DNA of 64,000 nucleotides from Sinorhizobium fredii (GCF_002944405.1 NZ_CP024307.1:2872501-2936500), one strand, 5' to 3'; counted from the first letter of the stretch, positions 26,658 through 35,473 are shown. Notes: generated by a model from the letters alone, not told the origin. Numbers and translations: made by a program.

Positions 26658-27497
26658 ATGGCGGTGGTAGTGATTCTGGTTGTGTTGGCCGCCGGATCAG
26701 TGTTGTTCCATTTGCTCAGTCCTTGGTGGTGGACGCCGATCGCCTCCAACTGGAATTACATAGACAATACCATCATCATCACCTTCTGGATCACCGGCAT
26801 TGCCTTTACCGCCGTGGTCCTGTTCATGGCCTATTGCGTTCTGCGCTTCCGCCATCGTCCCGGCAACACCGCCGCCTATGAGCCCGAGAACAGGAAGCTC
26901 GAAGGCTGGCTGGCGACGAGCACGACGCTGGGCGTCGCGGCGATGCTGGCGCCCGGCCTGTTCGTCTGGAACCAGTACATCACCGTCCCGCAGGGTGCTT
27001 CGGAAGTGGAGGTGATCGGAGCGCAATGGCTCTGGAGCTTCCGGCTTCCCGGCGCGGACGGGCGGCTCGGCACCAGCGAAACCCGCGACATCACCCCGGA
27101 AAACACGCTCGGCCTCAACCGGAACGACGCCGCCAGCCTCGACGACCTGATCATCGAGGGCGGCGAGCTTCACCTTCCCGTCGGCAAGCCGGTGAAGGTG
27201 CTGCTCCGCTCCGTCGATGTGCTGCACGATTTCTACGTACCGGAATTCCGCGCCAAAATGGACATGGTGCCGGGCATGGTGACCTATTTCTGGTTCACCC
27301 CGACGCGCACCGGCACCTTCGAAATCCTCTGCGCCGAGCTCTGCGGCGTCGGCCATCCGCAGATGCGCGGCACCGTCGTGGTCGATACCGAGGAAGACTA
27401 TAGGACCTGGCTCGCCGAGCAGCAGAGTTTTTCGCAACTATCCGCATCGTCCGAAACTAGCCCGGCGGCAACGGTTGCCGCCGCAGCGGCGCAGTAG
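26658..27497 (+). CDS. coxM: Cytochrome c oxidase subunit II (alternative aa3 oxidase, CoxM)
   Basis: Subunit II of 279 residues with two N-terminal membrane helices and a periplasmic cupredoxin domain. CuA ligands are intact: a His in VLHDFYVPEF, Cys225 and Cys229 in CAELCGVGH, His233 and Met236 (HPQMRG). It accepts electrons from cytochrome c. The arrangement cytochrome c, II, I, III, III matches the coxMNOP operons of Bradyrhizobium and Sinorhizobium, hence the symbol. ATG 26658 has GGGAGGG upstream; a start 45 bp earlier is in frame but adds only a polar leader. Confidence 0.9.
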   Translation: MAVVVILVVLAAGSVLFHLLSPWWWTPIASNWNYIDNTIIITFWITGIAFTAVVLFMAYCVLRFRHRPGNTAAYEPENRKLEGWLATSTTLGVAAMLAPGLFVWNQYITVPQGASEVEVIGAQWLWSFRLPGADGRLGTSETRDITPENTLGLNRNDAASLDDLIIEGGELHLPVGKPVKVLLRSVDVLHDFYVPEFRAKMDMVPGMVTYFWFTPTRTGTFEILCAELCGVGHPQMRGTVVVDTEEDYRTWLAEQQSFSQLSASSETSPAATVAAAAAQ

Positions 27498-27532
27498 GAG
27501 GCGCCGTGGCGTAGCGACCTGGGAGGATTATG

Positions 27533-29311
27533 ATGGTCGATGTCCGGTCCGGTATTGGCGAGGCGCTTCCGCCTCCCGAAGTCGAGGATGTTGAGCTCTA
27601 CCATCCGCACAGCTGGTGGACGCGCTACGTCTTCAGCCAGGATGCGAAGATCATCGCCATCCAATATGCGACGACCGCGATCGCCATCGGCATGGTGGCG
27701 CTGGTGCTGTCCTGGCTTATGCGCCTGCAGCTCGGCTTTCCCGGCACGTTCGACTTTATCGATGCCGATGCCTATTACCAGTTCATCACCATGCACGGCA
27801 TGATCATGGTGATCTACCTCTTGACCGCGCTCTTCCTCGGCGGCTTCGGAAATTATCTCATTCCGCTGATGGTCGGCGCCCGCGACATGGTGTTCCCCTA
27901 CGCCAACATGCTGAGCTATTGGATCTATTTGCTCGCCGTGCTGGTGCTGGTCGCGAGTTTCTTCGCACCCGGCGGACCGACGGGCGCCGGCTGGACGCTC
28001 TATCCGCCGCAGGCCGTGCTTTCCGGCACGCCGGGCGGCAAGGATTGGGGCATCATCCTGATGCTCGCGTCGCTGATCATCTTCATCATCGGCTTCACCA
28101 TGGGCGGCCTCAACTATGTCGTAACGGTACTCCAGGGCCGCGCCCGCGGCATGACGCTGATGCGCCTGCCGCTGACCGTCTGGGGCATCTTCACGGCGAC
28201 GGCAATGGCGCTGCTTGCCTTTCCCGCGCTATTCGTCGCCTGCGTGATGATGCTGTTCGACCGGCTGCTCGGCACCAGCTTCTTCATGCCGGCGATCGTC
28301 GAAATGGGCGAGCAGCTGCAGCATGGCGGCGGCAGCCCGATCCTGTTCCAGCATCTCTTCTGGTTCTTCGGGCACCCGGAGGTCTACATCGTCGCGCTCC
28401 CCGCCTTCGGCATCGTTTCCGATCTGATCAGCACCCACGCGCGCAAGAACATCTTCGGCTACCGGATGATGGTCTGGGCGATCGTCATCATCGGCGGCCT
28501 CTCCTTCATCGTCTGGGCGCACCACATGTATGTGAGCGGGATGAATCCCTATTTCGGCTTCTTCTTCGCCACCACGACGCTGATCATCGCCGTGCCGACA
28601 GCGATCAAGGTGTACAATTGGGTACTGACCCTCTGGCGCGGCAATATCCACCTGACCTTGCCGATGCTGTTTTCGCTGGCCTTCATCGTCACCTTCGTCA
28701 ATGGCGGGCTGACGGGCCTCTTCCTCGGCAATGTCGTCGTCGACGTGCCGCTCTCCGACACGATGTTCGTCGTCGCGCATTTCCACATGGTGATGGGCGT
28801 GGCGCCGATCATGGTCATCTTCGGTGCGATCTATCATTGGTATCCGAAGATCACCGGCCGCATGCTCAATGAAGCGCTTGGCCAGATCCACTTCTGGGTC
28901 ACCTTCATCGGCGCGTATTTGATCTTTTTCCCGATGCACTATGTCGGCCTCGTCGGCGTGCCGCGCCGCTACTACGACCTGGGCGAAATGGCTTTCGTGC
29001 AGGACTCGGTCCACAGCCTCAACGCCTTCATCAGCGTCATGGCGCTGATCGTCGGCGCCGCCCAGATCGTCTTCCTGTTCAATCTCGTCTGGAGCCTGCG
29101 CCACGGCCGCGAAGCCGGCGGCAATCCGTGGCGGGCGACAACGCTCGAGTGGCAGACGCCGGAGACGCCGCCGCCGCACGGCAATTGGGGTCATCAGCTG
29201 CCGGTCGTCTATCGCTGGGCTTACGATTACAGCGTTCCGGGGGCACCGGAGGATTTCATCCCGCAGAACCAGCCGACGCCGAGCCGCGTCGGTCATGAGG
29301 CGGCTTCATGA
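27533..29311 (+). CDS. coxN: Cytochrome c oxidase subunit I (CoxN)
   Basis: Heme-copper oxidase catalytic subunit of 592 residues with about twelve membrane helices. Metal ligands are in the expected order: a low-spin heme His in FITMHGMIMV, the CuB His with cross-linked Tyr in FGHPEVYIVALPAFG, the His pair in WAHHMYVSG, and the heme a3/low-spin His pair in VAHFHMVMG. It reduces oxygen and pumps protons. Two tandem ATGs occur; GGGAGG is 6 bases from the second (27533). Its stop overlaps the start of the next gene (ATGA). No ctaB, ctaG or heme A synthase gene is nearby, so assembly factors must come from elsewhere. Confidence 0.93.
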   Translation: MVDVRSGIGEALPPPEVEDVELYHPHSWWTRYVFSQDAKIIAIQYATTAIAIGMVALVLSWLMRLQLGFPGTFDFIDADAYYQFITMHGMIMVIYLLTALFLGGFGNYLIPLMVGARDMVFPYANMLSYWIYLLAVLVLVASFFAPGGPTGAGWTLYPPQAVLSGTPGGKDWGIILMLASLIIFIIGFTMGGLNYVVTVLQGRARGMTLMRLPLTVWGIFTATAMALLAFPALFVACVMMLFDRLLGTSFFMPAIVEMGEQLQHGGGSPILFQHLFWFFGHPEVYIVALPAFGIVSDLISTHARKNIFGYRMMVWAIVIIGGLSFIVWAHHMYVSGMNPYFGFFFATTTLIIAVPTAIKVYNWVLTLWRGNIHLTLPMLFSLAFIVTFVNGGLTGLFLGNVVVDVPLSDTMFVVAHFHMVMGVAPIMVIFGAIYHWYPKITGRMLNEALGQIHFWVTFIGAYLIFFPMHYVGLVGVPRRYYDLGEMAFVQDSVHSLNAFISVMALIVGAAQIVFLFNLVWSLRHGREAGGNPWRATTLEWQTPETPPPHGNWGHQLPVVYRWAYDYSVPGAPEDFIPQNQPTPSRVGHEAAS

Positions 29312-30006
29312 GCGTCGCTGTCATCTTCCTCACGCTGGTCGCCGCCGTCATCGTCTGGTGGCTTGCCCGGCAACGGCTCGCTTCGCGCCCCTGGCTCGAA
29401 GTCGGCCACGTCTACGACCGCCGGAGCGGCGCGCCGCTGCCAGCGGCAAAGATCGGGCTCGGCGTCTTCCTCGGTGTCGTCGGCGCGCTGTTCTCGCTCG
29501 CCATCAGCGCCTATTTCATGCGGATGGCCTCGTCCGACTGGGGCTCCCTTCCCCTGCCCGCTCTGCTCTGGGTCAATACCGGCATTCTGGCCGCCGGCAG
29601 CCTCACGCTGCACCGGGCAAAGGTCGAGGCCCAGAAGCGCCACGACGAGGCGACCAGAACCGCCCTGCTTGCAGCGCTGGCCGCCGGCCTCGCTTTCCTC
29701 GTCGGACAGCTATTCGCCTGGCGCGAACTGACGGCTGCCGGCTATTTCCTGGCCGGAAATCCCGCCAACAGCTTCTTCTACCTGCTGACCGGCATGCACG
29801 GCCTGCACATCGTCGGCGGACTTGCCGCGCTCGGCCGGCTCACTGTCCGCGCCTGGGGCGGACCGCTCGACCGCAGAATACGCCTGACAGTCGAGCTCTG
29901 CGCCATCTACTGGCATTTCATGCTGTTCGTCTGGCTGGTGCTCTTCGGCCTCTTTTCCGGCTGGGCCAGCGACGTCGTCGATTTCTGCCGCCAACTCCTG
30001 ACATAG
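29308..30006 (+). CDS. coxO: Cytochrome c oxidase subunit III-type protein (CoxO)
   Basis: Membrane protein of 232 residues in the heme-copper subunit III family, with SFFYLLTGMHGLHIVGG and CAIYWHFMLFVWLVLFGLF motifs typical of the helices that carry conserved Glu/His. The N-terminal part (VYDRRSGAPLPAAKIG) is less conserved. Translationally coupled to coxN (ATGA). coxO and coxP are two subunit III-like genes in tandem, as in other coxMNOP operons. Confidence 0.87.
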   Translation: MSVAVIFLTLVAAVIVWWLARQRLASRPWLEVGHVYDRRSGAPLPAAKIGLGVFLGVVGALFSLAISAYFMRMASSDWGSLPLPALLWVNTGILAAGSLTLHRAKVEAQKRHDEATRTALLAALAAGLAFLVGQLFAWRELTAAGYFLAGNPANSFFYLLTGMHGLHIVGGLAALGRLTVRAWGGPLDRRIRLTVELCAIYWHFMLFVWLVLFGLFSGWASDVVDFCRQLLT

Positions 30007-30018
30007 GAACCGCTGACA

Positions 30019-30741
30019 ATGTCTGCCCCGATCAAGACCCCCGCCGCAGAAACGCTTCCCCGCCCGGCCGGCCTGGCCGGGCTGGCGTCGGACTGGGCCT
30101 CGGACCAGCGGACGTTCAAGAACGTCTCCTGGGGGAAGGCCATGATGTGGATCTTCCTCCTCAGCGACACCTTCGTCTTCGGCTGCTTCCTGCTCGCCTA
30201 TATGGCGGCGCGCATGTCCACCACCGTGCCCTGGCCGAACCCGAGCGAAGTCTTCGCGCTGGAGATCGGCGGAACGCATATGCCGCTGATCCTGATCGCG
30301 ATCATGACCTTCGTGCTGATCTCCTCGAGCGGCACCATGGCGATGGCGGTCAATTGCGGTTATCGCCGCGACCGCAGGAAGACCGCAATTCTCATGCTGG
30401 TGACCGCCCTGTTCGGCGCCACTTTCGTCGGCATGCAGGCATTCGAGTGGTCGAAACTGATCGCCGAAGGCGTGCGGCCCTGGGGCAACCCCTGGGGAGC
30501 GGCGCAGTTCGGCTCCTCCTTCTTCATGATCACCGGCTTCCACGGCACCCATGTCACCTTCGGCGTGATCTTCCTGCTGATCGTCGCCCGCAAGGTCTGG
30601 CGCGGCGATTTCGACACGGAGCGGCCCGGCTTCTTCACCAGCCGCAAGGGCCGCTACGAGATCGTCGAGATCACCGGCCTCTACTGGCACTTCGTCGACC
30701 TCGTCTGGGTCTTCATCTTCGCGTTCTTCTATCTCTGGTGA
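30019..30741 (+). CDS. coxP: Cytochrome c oxidase subunit III (CoxP)
   Basis: Membrane protein of 240 residues with five or more helices and the subunit III signatures MQAFEWSKLIAEG, FHGTHVTFGVIFL and GLYWHFVDLVWVFIFAFFYLW. It follows coxO by 12 bp. Together with CoxO it would complete the core of the alternative aa3-type oxidase. Confidence 0.9.
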   Translation: MSAPIKTPAAETLPRPAGLAGLASDWASDQRTFKNVSWGKAMMWIFLLSDTFVFGCFLLAYMAARMSTTVPWPNPSEVFALEIGGTHMPLILIAIMTFVLISSSGTMAMAVNCGYRRDRRKTAILMLVTALFGATFVGMQAFEWSKLIAEGVRPWGNPWGAAQFGSSFFMITGFHGTHVTFGVIFLLIVARKVWRGDFDTERPGFFTSRKGRYEIVEITGLYWHFVDLVWVFIFAFFYLW

Positions 30742-30751
30742 GGAGGGCACC

Positions 30752-31108
30752 ATGGCGCATGCAGAGGCTCAAGCCGCGCAACATACGGCACATACGGAAC
30801 AGCAGCAGCACCCGATCAAGCTCTACCTGCTGGTCTGGGGCCTGCTCTTCGTGCTCAGCGCCTTTTCCTACCTGGTCGATTATTTCGGCCTGCAGGGCTA
30901 TCTCCGCTGGTCGCTGATCCTGATCTTCATGATGCTGAAGGCCGGATTGATCGTGGCGGTGTTCATGCACATGGCCTGGGAGCGGCTCGCGCTCACCTAT
31001 GCCATCCTTCTGCCGCCGCTCTTGGTCCTGGTCTTCGTGGCGCTGATGGCGTCGGAGTCGAACTACGTCCTGTTCACCCGCCTAGCCTTCTTCGGCACAG
31101 GGCCCTGA
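30752..31108 (+). CDS. Cytochrome c oxidase subunit IV-family small protein
   Basis: Protein of 118 residues. A polar His/Gln-rich N-terminus (TEQQQHPIKLYLLVWG) is followed by three hydrophobic helices, with the family motif LILIFMMLKAGLIVAVFMHM. Prokaryotic subunit IV (CtaF/CoxD-like) proteins stabilise CuB or assembly of subunit I. It starts 10 bp after coxP with GAGGAGG upstream and closes the operon. Confidence 0.85.
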   Translation: MAHAEAQAAQHTAHTEQQQHPIKLYLLVWGLLFVLSAFSYLVDYFGLQGYLRWSLILIFMMLKAGLIVAVFMHMAWERLALTYAILLPPLLVLVFVALMASESNYVLFTRLAFFGTGP

Positions 31109-31273
31109 CAGTCGAGGCGAGCAAATGAGGGCGCAATATCCGCTTTTTTTGCACACGCCGCCTGCGACACAGGTCAAATCAAGGATTCTTACGGGAGTGA
31201 CCTAAAATTCATCGCCGTGGAGTAGCAGTTTCAGTGAAACTGGCTTGCAGATTAATTCACCAAAAACTATTTA

Positions 31274-31291
31274 CTTAGTGAGAAATAATAG
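31274..31291. promoter_or_regulatory. AT-rich candidate operator upstream of the Rrf2 gene
   Basis: CTTAGTGAGAAATAATAG lies 54 bp before the Rrf2 start, in the 237-bp gap after the oxidase operon. The same pattern, a TTAGT half followed by an AT spacer and TAG, occurs before ssuA (39407-39422, minus strand) and between the flavin reductase and FAD-protein genes (33907-33927). It may be the Rrf2 site. The upstream part of the gap (31109-31250) shows no clear terminator. Confidence 0.4.
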
Positions 31292-31345
31292 ACGTGCCCG
31301 CGCGCCATCCGGCGCGTGCGCGATCGACACCATCCGAGTGCCACG

Positions 31346-31801
31346 ATGCTTACGAAAAAAGGCAAGTACGGATTGAAGGCGCTTGTTGATCTGGCGCGCC
31401 TTGGTCCTGGAGAAACCGCGTTCGTGACGGAGATTGCGACGCGCAACAATATTCCGAAGAAGTTCCTCGACACCATCCTCCTGGAACTGCGCAACACCGG
31501 CATCCTGCGCTCGAAGAAGGGCCCCAACGGCGGCTATTCGCTGTCGAAGCCCGCCACGGAGATCATGATCGGCCAGGTCATCCGCGCGCTTGACGGTCCG
31601 CTTGCCCCCATCCGCTGTGCGAGCCGAACGGCCTTCGAGGCCTGCGACGATTGCAACGATCCGGTCGGCTGTCAGGTTCGCCTGTCGATGACGGAGGTTC
31701 GCGACGCAATCGCCACCATCCTCGACAACATGACGCTTGCGCAGTTCGTCTCAAAGGACCGGACGAAGACGGTCGAGGAAGCGCTCATCGCCGGCGAGTG
31801 A
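31346..31801 (+). CDS. Rrf2-family transcriptional regulator, likely sulfur-responsive
   Basis: Regulator of 151 residues with the Rrf2 winged helix at the N-terminus (LTKKGKYGLKALVDLA, VTEIATRNNIPKKFLDTIL, RSKKGPNGGYSLSKP). Four cysteines, Cys91, Cys100, Cys103 and Cys109, lie in the segment where IscR and RirA hold an iron-sulfur cluster, so cluster binding is possible. Adjacent genes are all for organosulfur use, which makes it a candidate CymR-like control of sulfur limitation; this is inference. ATG 31346 starts the conserved domain directly. Confidence 0.87.
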   Translation: MLTKKGKYGLKALVDLARLGPGETAFVTEIATRNNIPKKFLDTILLELRNTGILRSKKGPNGGYSLSKPATEIMIGQVIRALDGPLAPIRCASRTAFEACDDCNDPVGCQVRLSMTEVRDAIATILDNMTLAQFVSKDRTKTVEEALIAGE

Positions 31802-31813
31802 TCCCGCGTTCAC

Positions 31814-32791
31814 TCAGGTGAACAGCATGCGCCCGAGCTCCGCAAGCAGGTGCCCGGTGCCGCGCGTGACTTCTAACGGAAAGGCGATTTCGATCGTCGT
31901 CGCTAGCCTACCCACGGCCGCGACTGCGGCGGGCGTGGAGTTCACCTGCGCGAGGTCGAGGGCGGTCGAAGCTCGGTCGATCAACGCCGCTAAGGTCTCG
32001 ATCTCAACTTGGAACCGCCCGATCCGTTCGTCCCAGGGCCCGTCGCTGGAAGGCCGGCCGTCGCGCCACATGTTCAGATTGCCGGCCAGTTGCCGGCGCT
32101 TCTCGCCAAGGACGACCGCGGCCTGCAGGATCGTTCCGAGCGATCGGGCAAGCAGAAGCGCATCGCGATTGAGGGCAAGCACCGCGTCGGCCGGCACATG
32201 CGCCTCGCCAAGCCGATAAAGTGCCGGCTCGCCGGTGTGCACGACACGGGTTTCCGTGCGGCCACGCTGGACGAGCAACAGGCTCGACGCCTCGGCGTCG
32301 TTCAGTGCCAGGACGGCGAACCAATCCGGTTCGCCGAGACAGGCGGCCTCGAGCGCATCGGTCAACTTGAAGCCGATGCCATCGGGCACGTAGCGTGGCG
32401 TGCCCTGATCGCTCGGGGCTGCGGCCGACAGCCTCTCACCGGACGCCACATGCGAATAGATGCTGCGCCGCTGCTCTTCGCTGCCGGCGTTACGAACCAA
32501 TTCTAGGGCGCGATAATGATGAACGAGGGCACCGGCCGCAGCGGGTTGCACTTCGGCGATCTTCGACACGGCATCGGCTATCAGCCCGTTCGAAACGTCC
32601 GCACCGTCGAAATCGGAGGGGATGGAGATCGCGAGCAGGCCGGACCGCACCAGCGCGTCCGCCAGGACAATGGCGGGAGCCTCGGCGCCAAGCGCCACGA
32701 GCTCGCCGGCCGCCGTCAATACCTCCTCGTCGGACGCTATGCGAAGCGGCACCGGCCGAAGACGCTCATGCAGATGTGTAATGGACCCCAT
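31814..32791 (-). CDS. Acyl-CoA-dehydrogenase-like flavin-dependent monooxygenase, short form
   Basis: Protein of 325 residues, mostly alpha-helical, related to the acyl-CoA dehydrogenase/DszC/SfnB group by its N-terminal helical region (LVRSGLLAISIPSDFDGADVS, IAEVQPAAAGALVHHYRALE) and C-terminal helical bundle. It is shorter than usual (about 400) and the middle sheet region is poorly conserved. In sulfur clusters such enzymes are reduced-flavin monooxygenases that desulfurise organosulfur compounds, supplied here by the flavin reductase of the same operon. ATG 32791 is preferred (AAGG 9 bases upstream). It converges on the Rrf2 gene with a 12-bp gap. Confidence 0.7.
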   Translation of the reverse strand: MGSITHLHERLRPVPLRIASDEEVLTAAGELVALGAEAPAIVLADALVRSGLLAISIPSDFDGADVSNGLIADAVSKIAEVQPAAAGALVHHYRALELVRNAGSEEQRRSIYSHVASGERLSAAAPSDQGTPRYVPDGIGFKLTDALEAACLGEPDWFAVLALNDAEASSLLLVQRGRTETRVVHTGEPALYRLGEAHVPADAVLALNRDALLLARSLGTILQAAVVLGEKRRQLAGNLNMWRDGRPSSDGPWDERIGRFQVEIETLAALIDRASTALDLAQVNSTPAAVAAVGRLATTIEIAFPLEVTRGTGHLLAELGRMLFT

Positions 32792-32964
32792 CTCGTGCAT
32801 CCTTACTGATGCGGGCTCAGCTGGAACCGGCGGGTCGATCGCAAAGGCGGCGCGTCCGACATTAGGCGCGGCATCGTAGGAGATGATGGCTCGCGGCGAG
32901 GCTCCATTCCATTGGCCGGACTGCGATCTGCACAGAGGCCGCATACATTGCTCGCCATTCCGCC

Positions 32965-33150
32965 TCAGAGAACCGGGAACAGTCCCCAGAACAGGGCCTG
33001 CCGGCGCTCCTGCTCCTCGTCGCTGCGGTCGACCGTGTCGGTCCTTGTCTCGTCGGCAGCTTTCCTCGGTGCGCTTTCGGAGCGGATACGAAACTGCTCG
33101 CGCCAAGGTGCGAACAGGTCGAAGGAGAAGTTCACAATACCGAGCGGCAT
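32965..33150 (-). CDS. Small protein of 61 residues, unknown function
   Basis: Short open frame beginning MPLGIVNFSFDLFAPWREQF, followed by a charged, Arg/Asp/Glu-rich middle and a hydrophobic end (ALFWGLFPVL). GGGAGG stands 9 bases before ATG 33150, as good as its neighbours. It lies between the flavin reductase and the monooxygenase-like gene on the same strand, in what is otherwise a 486-bp gap, so it is probably part of that operon. No family is recognised. The remaining gap sequence (32792-32964 and 33151-33277) shows nothing clear. Confidence 0.45.
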   Translation of the reverse strand: MPLGIVNFSFDLFAPWREQFRIRSESAPRKAADETRTDTVDRSDEEQERRQALFWGLFPVL

Positions 33151-33277
33151 TTCGGCGTTCCTCCCGTTGAGCCCTTCATGGGTCGGCGCGCAGTGTCGCC
33201 GCATTCTGCTCGTTCGTCAATAATTTCGATGTAAACTGTGCATTACAAGTGCTCGGCCACATCGCTCGACGAATGCC

Positions 33278-33826
33278 CTATCGGGACAGTGCAAAGTACC
33301 GGCCCTCCCGATAGATTAGGGTTTCACCCCCGCCAATACGGATGCCGACCACACGGCCGAGCACGATTGCGTGGCTGTGCCTTTCGATTGCCTCTTCCAC
33401 CTCGCAGTCGATCGCCGCCACCGCATCCTGAAGCACCGGCGCGCCGCTGGCAAGGCGGGTCCATTCGCCGCCACGGTAGCGGTCCGGCCCCTTGAGCCCG
33501 CCACGGCCGGCGAACTGGTTGGCGAGGAACTCGTGCTGTTCGCCGACGATGTTGACGCAGAAATGACCGAACCGCTCGACGACCGGCCACGTCGATGACG
33601 CACGATTGAGGGAGACGAGCATACGCGGCGGCTCGACCGAGAGGGCGGTGGCCGAGGTGACGGTCGCCCCGGTCCGCGCCTCCCCTTCTCCCGCGGTTAT
33701 GATGCTGACGCCGCCGCCCAAGGCGCGCAATGCCGCCTTCAGACTGTCGGCATCGGCCGGCCGATTCGTGGACCGGCTGGCGTTCTCCTCGATCTCGAAG
33801 GCTCGTACTGAAGGCTGAACCGACAT
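33278..33826 (-). CDS. Flavin reductase-like protein (HpaC/SnaC type)
   Basis: Flavin reductase domain protein of 182 residues, with ALGGGVSIITAG, ARTGATVTSATALSVEPPRMLVS, HFCVNIVGEQHEFLANQFAG and a closing SHAIVLGRVVGIRIG. It would supply FMNH2 to SsuD and/or the monooxygenase-like protein of this cluster. This is a different fold from E. coli SsuE, which is common in rhizobia. It is divergent from the FAD/NAD(P)-binding protein gene at 33993 across an AT-rich promoter region. Confidence 0.85.
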   Translation of the reverse strand: MSVQPSVRAFEIEENASRSTNRPADADSLKAALRALGGGVSIITAGEGEARTGATVTSATALSVEPPRMLVSLNRASSTWPVVERFGHFCVNIVGEQHEFLANQFAGRGGLKGPDRYRGGEWTRLASGAPVLQDAVAAIDCEVEEAIERHSHAIVLGRVVGIRIGGGETLIYREGRYFALSR

Positions 33827-33906
33827 TTTTCCGCTCCTCTATTCGGCAGATCCACGATTTCCCGATTGGTAACAGCGACGGCGCGCCCCCGGTAGACATC
33901 CGGTTC

Positions 33907-33934
33907 TTTAGTATATATATTTTATAGAAAATAT
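33907..33934. promoter_or_regulatory. AT-rich inverted repeat in a divergent promoter of the sulfur cluster
   Basis: ATATTTT (33917-33923), centre ATAG, AAAATAT (33928-33934) is a perfect inverted repeat in an otherwise GC-rich region, preceded by TTTAGT at 33907-33912. It lies between the flavin reductase (start 33826) and the FAD protein (start 33993). It could be an Rrf2 or LysR/CysB-type site and serve both genes. Confidence 0.45.
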
Positions 33935-33992
33935 AACTATCCTCTCGTACGAGGCACTTCAAGGCCGCCGCTCCAACCGAAGGGAGATCGGA

Positions 33993-35453
33993 ATGCTGAG
34001 AATAACGCTGCCATTGCCGAAGGACATCGGGCCGGCTCCGACCACCAGCAGAGTAGCAATCATCGGCGGAGGCTTCACCGGAGCAAGCCTTGCCCGCCTT
34101 CTTGCCGTGAATGGTCAATACGGGCCTGACGACATCATCGTCTTCGAGCCCCGCGCCGGCCTCGGCGCCGGCTTGGCCTATGATACCGATGATCCCTCGC
34201 TCCGCCTAAACGTCGCGGCTCACCGTATGCGCGCCGTGCCCGGCGACCCGCAAGCCTTCGTCCATTGGCTGTCGGGTTCCGGGCGTTTCGATCTGGACCC
34301 GGATGCCGTGGCAGATGGCGGAATCTACGCGCGCCGGGCCGATTTCGCAGCGTTCATGGCCGAGCAGATCCAGCCCTTCCTCGACAGGGGAAGCGTCAGG
34401 CATGTCCGCGAGCGCGCTGAGCGAATCTGCCGCCGGCACGGCCGCTGGCAGATCGAGGGAAATGGCGGCGCAGCGGTGCAGGCCGATATCGTCGTGATCG
34501 CGACCGGCCATCCGCCGCCGACGCCGCCGGACGTGCTTTCCTACCATCTTGGCTGCGACGCTCGCTTCATACCGGACCCTTTGCGGTCCGGCGCCCTCCG
34601 GCCGATAGGACAGGACGATAAGGTCCTCGTCGTCGGTGCCGGCCTGACGGCGCTCGACGCCGTGGGTGCCTTGCACGCGCAAGGCCATCGCTCGGAGGTG
34701 ACGCTCCTTTCACGAACGGGACAGCTGCCGCAGCCACAGGCATCCGGCGATTTCGCGCCGCATGGCGACTTCCTTATCGGTCTCCCGAACACCGCCCTTT
34801 CGCTTCTCGAGCGGGTGCGCTTCGCCCTTGAAGAGGTGACCGAAGCCGGCCTGCCCTGGCAGAGCGTCTTCGACGCCTTGCGTCACCAGGGCCAAACCAT
34901 CTGGCAGGCATTGCCGCTCGTCGAACAGCGCCGCATCCTGCGCCACCTTCGCCGACGCTTCGAAGCGCATCGCTTTCGCATGTCGCCGCAGATCGCCGAA
35001 CTTGTCGAGCGCGAAAGAGCGGCGGGACGCCTGCGAAGCCGTGCGGGTCGGATCGTCGCGGTCCGCCCGGGCCACGCTGAAATCGCCGTCGATATTGCGA
35101 CGAAGCCACATGGGATTGTGGTGCGCCACGCTGCACAATGGATCATCGCGGCGACCGGACCCGACCACGGCAACGTGATCGGTCGCCAAAGCTGTCTTGC
35201 CGATCTGAAAGGCTCCGGCCTCCTGAGGAAGGACCCGCGCGGTCTCGGCATCGCATGCGATCAAGACAGCCGGGCCGTGGCGCGGGACGGCTACCCGGTG
35301 GAGGATCTGTTCATCGCCGGACCGCCGGCGCGCGGCGCCTTCGGCGAACTCACAGGGGTGCCGGAGATCGCCGCCCAGGCGGAAAGGATCGTCCAGAAAA
35401 TCTTGGCGATGCGCTTCGCCACGACGCGGACGATCACGATCCGATCGCTGTAG
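33993..35453 (+). CDS. FAD/NAD(P)-binding protein (NAD_binding_9, HcnB-like)
   Basis: Flavoprotein of 486 residues. The N-terminal dinucleotide fold is VAIIGGGFTGASLARLL, then GLGAGLAYDTDDPSLRLNVAAHRM, a motif of the FAD-NAD(P)-binding family seen in oxidoreductases and some siderophore or amine oxygenases. A second dinucleotide site follows (KVLVVGAGLTALDAVGAL), and a C-terminal ATG-type motif is IIAATGPDHGN. The reaction is unknown. Its place between ssu genes and under an AT-rich candidate operator suggests a role in organosulfur oxidation; the gene is absent from the classic E. coli ssu set. Start ATG 33993 has GGGAGA upstream. Confidence 0.8.
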   Translation: MLRITLPLPKDIGPAPTTSRVAIIGGGFTGASLARLLAVNGQYGPDDIIVFEPRAGLGAGLAYDTDDPSLRLNVAAHRMRAVPGDPQAFVHWLSGSGRFDLDPDAVADGGIYARRADFAAFMAEQIQPFLDRGSVRHVRERAERICRRHGRWQIEGNGGAAVQADIVVIATGHPPPTPPDVLSYHLGCDARFIPDPLRSGALRPIGQDDKVLVVGAGLTALDAVGALHAQGHRSEVTLLSRTGQLPQPQASGDFAPHGDFLIGLPNTALSLLERVRFALEEVTEAGLPWQSVFDALRHQGQTIWQALPLVEQRRILRHLRRRFEAHRFRMSPQIAELVERERAAGRLRSRAGRIVAVRPGHAEIAVDIATKPHGIVVRHAAQWIIAATGPDHGNVIGRQSCLADLKGSGLLRKDPRGLGIACDQDSRAVARDGYPVEDLFIAGPPARGAFGELTGVPEIAAQAERIVQKILAMRFATTRTITIRSL

Positions 35454-35473
35454 CGGGCAAGGCCCGGGCGTCG

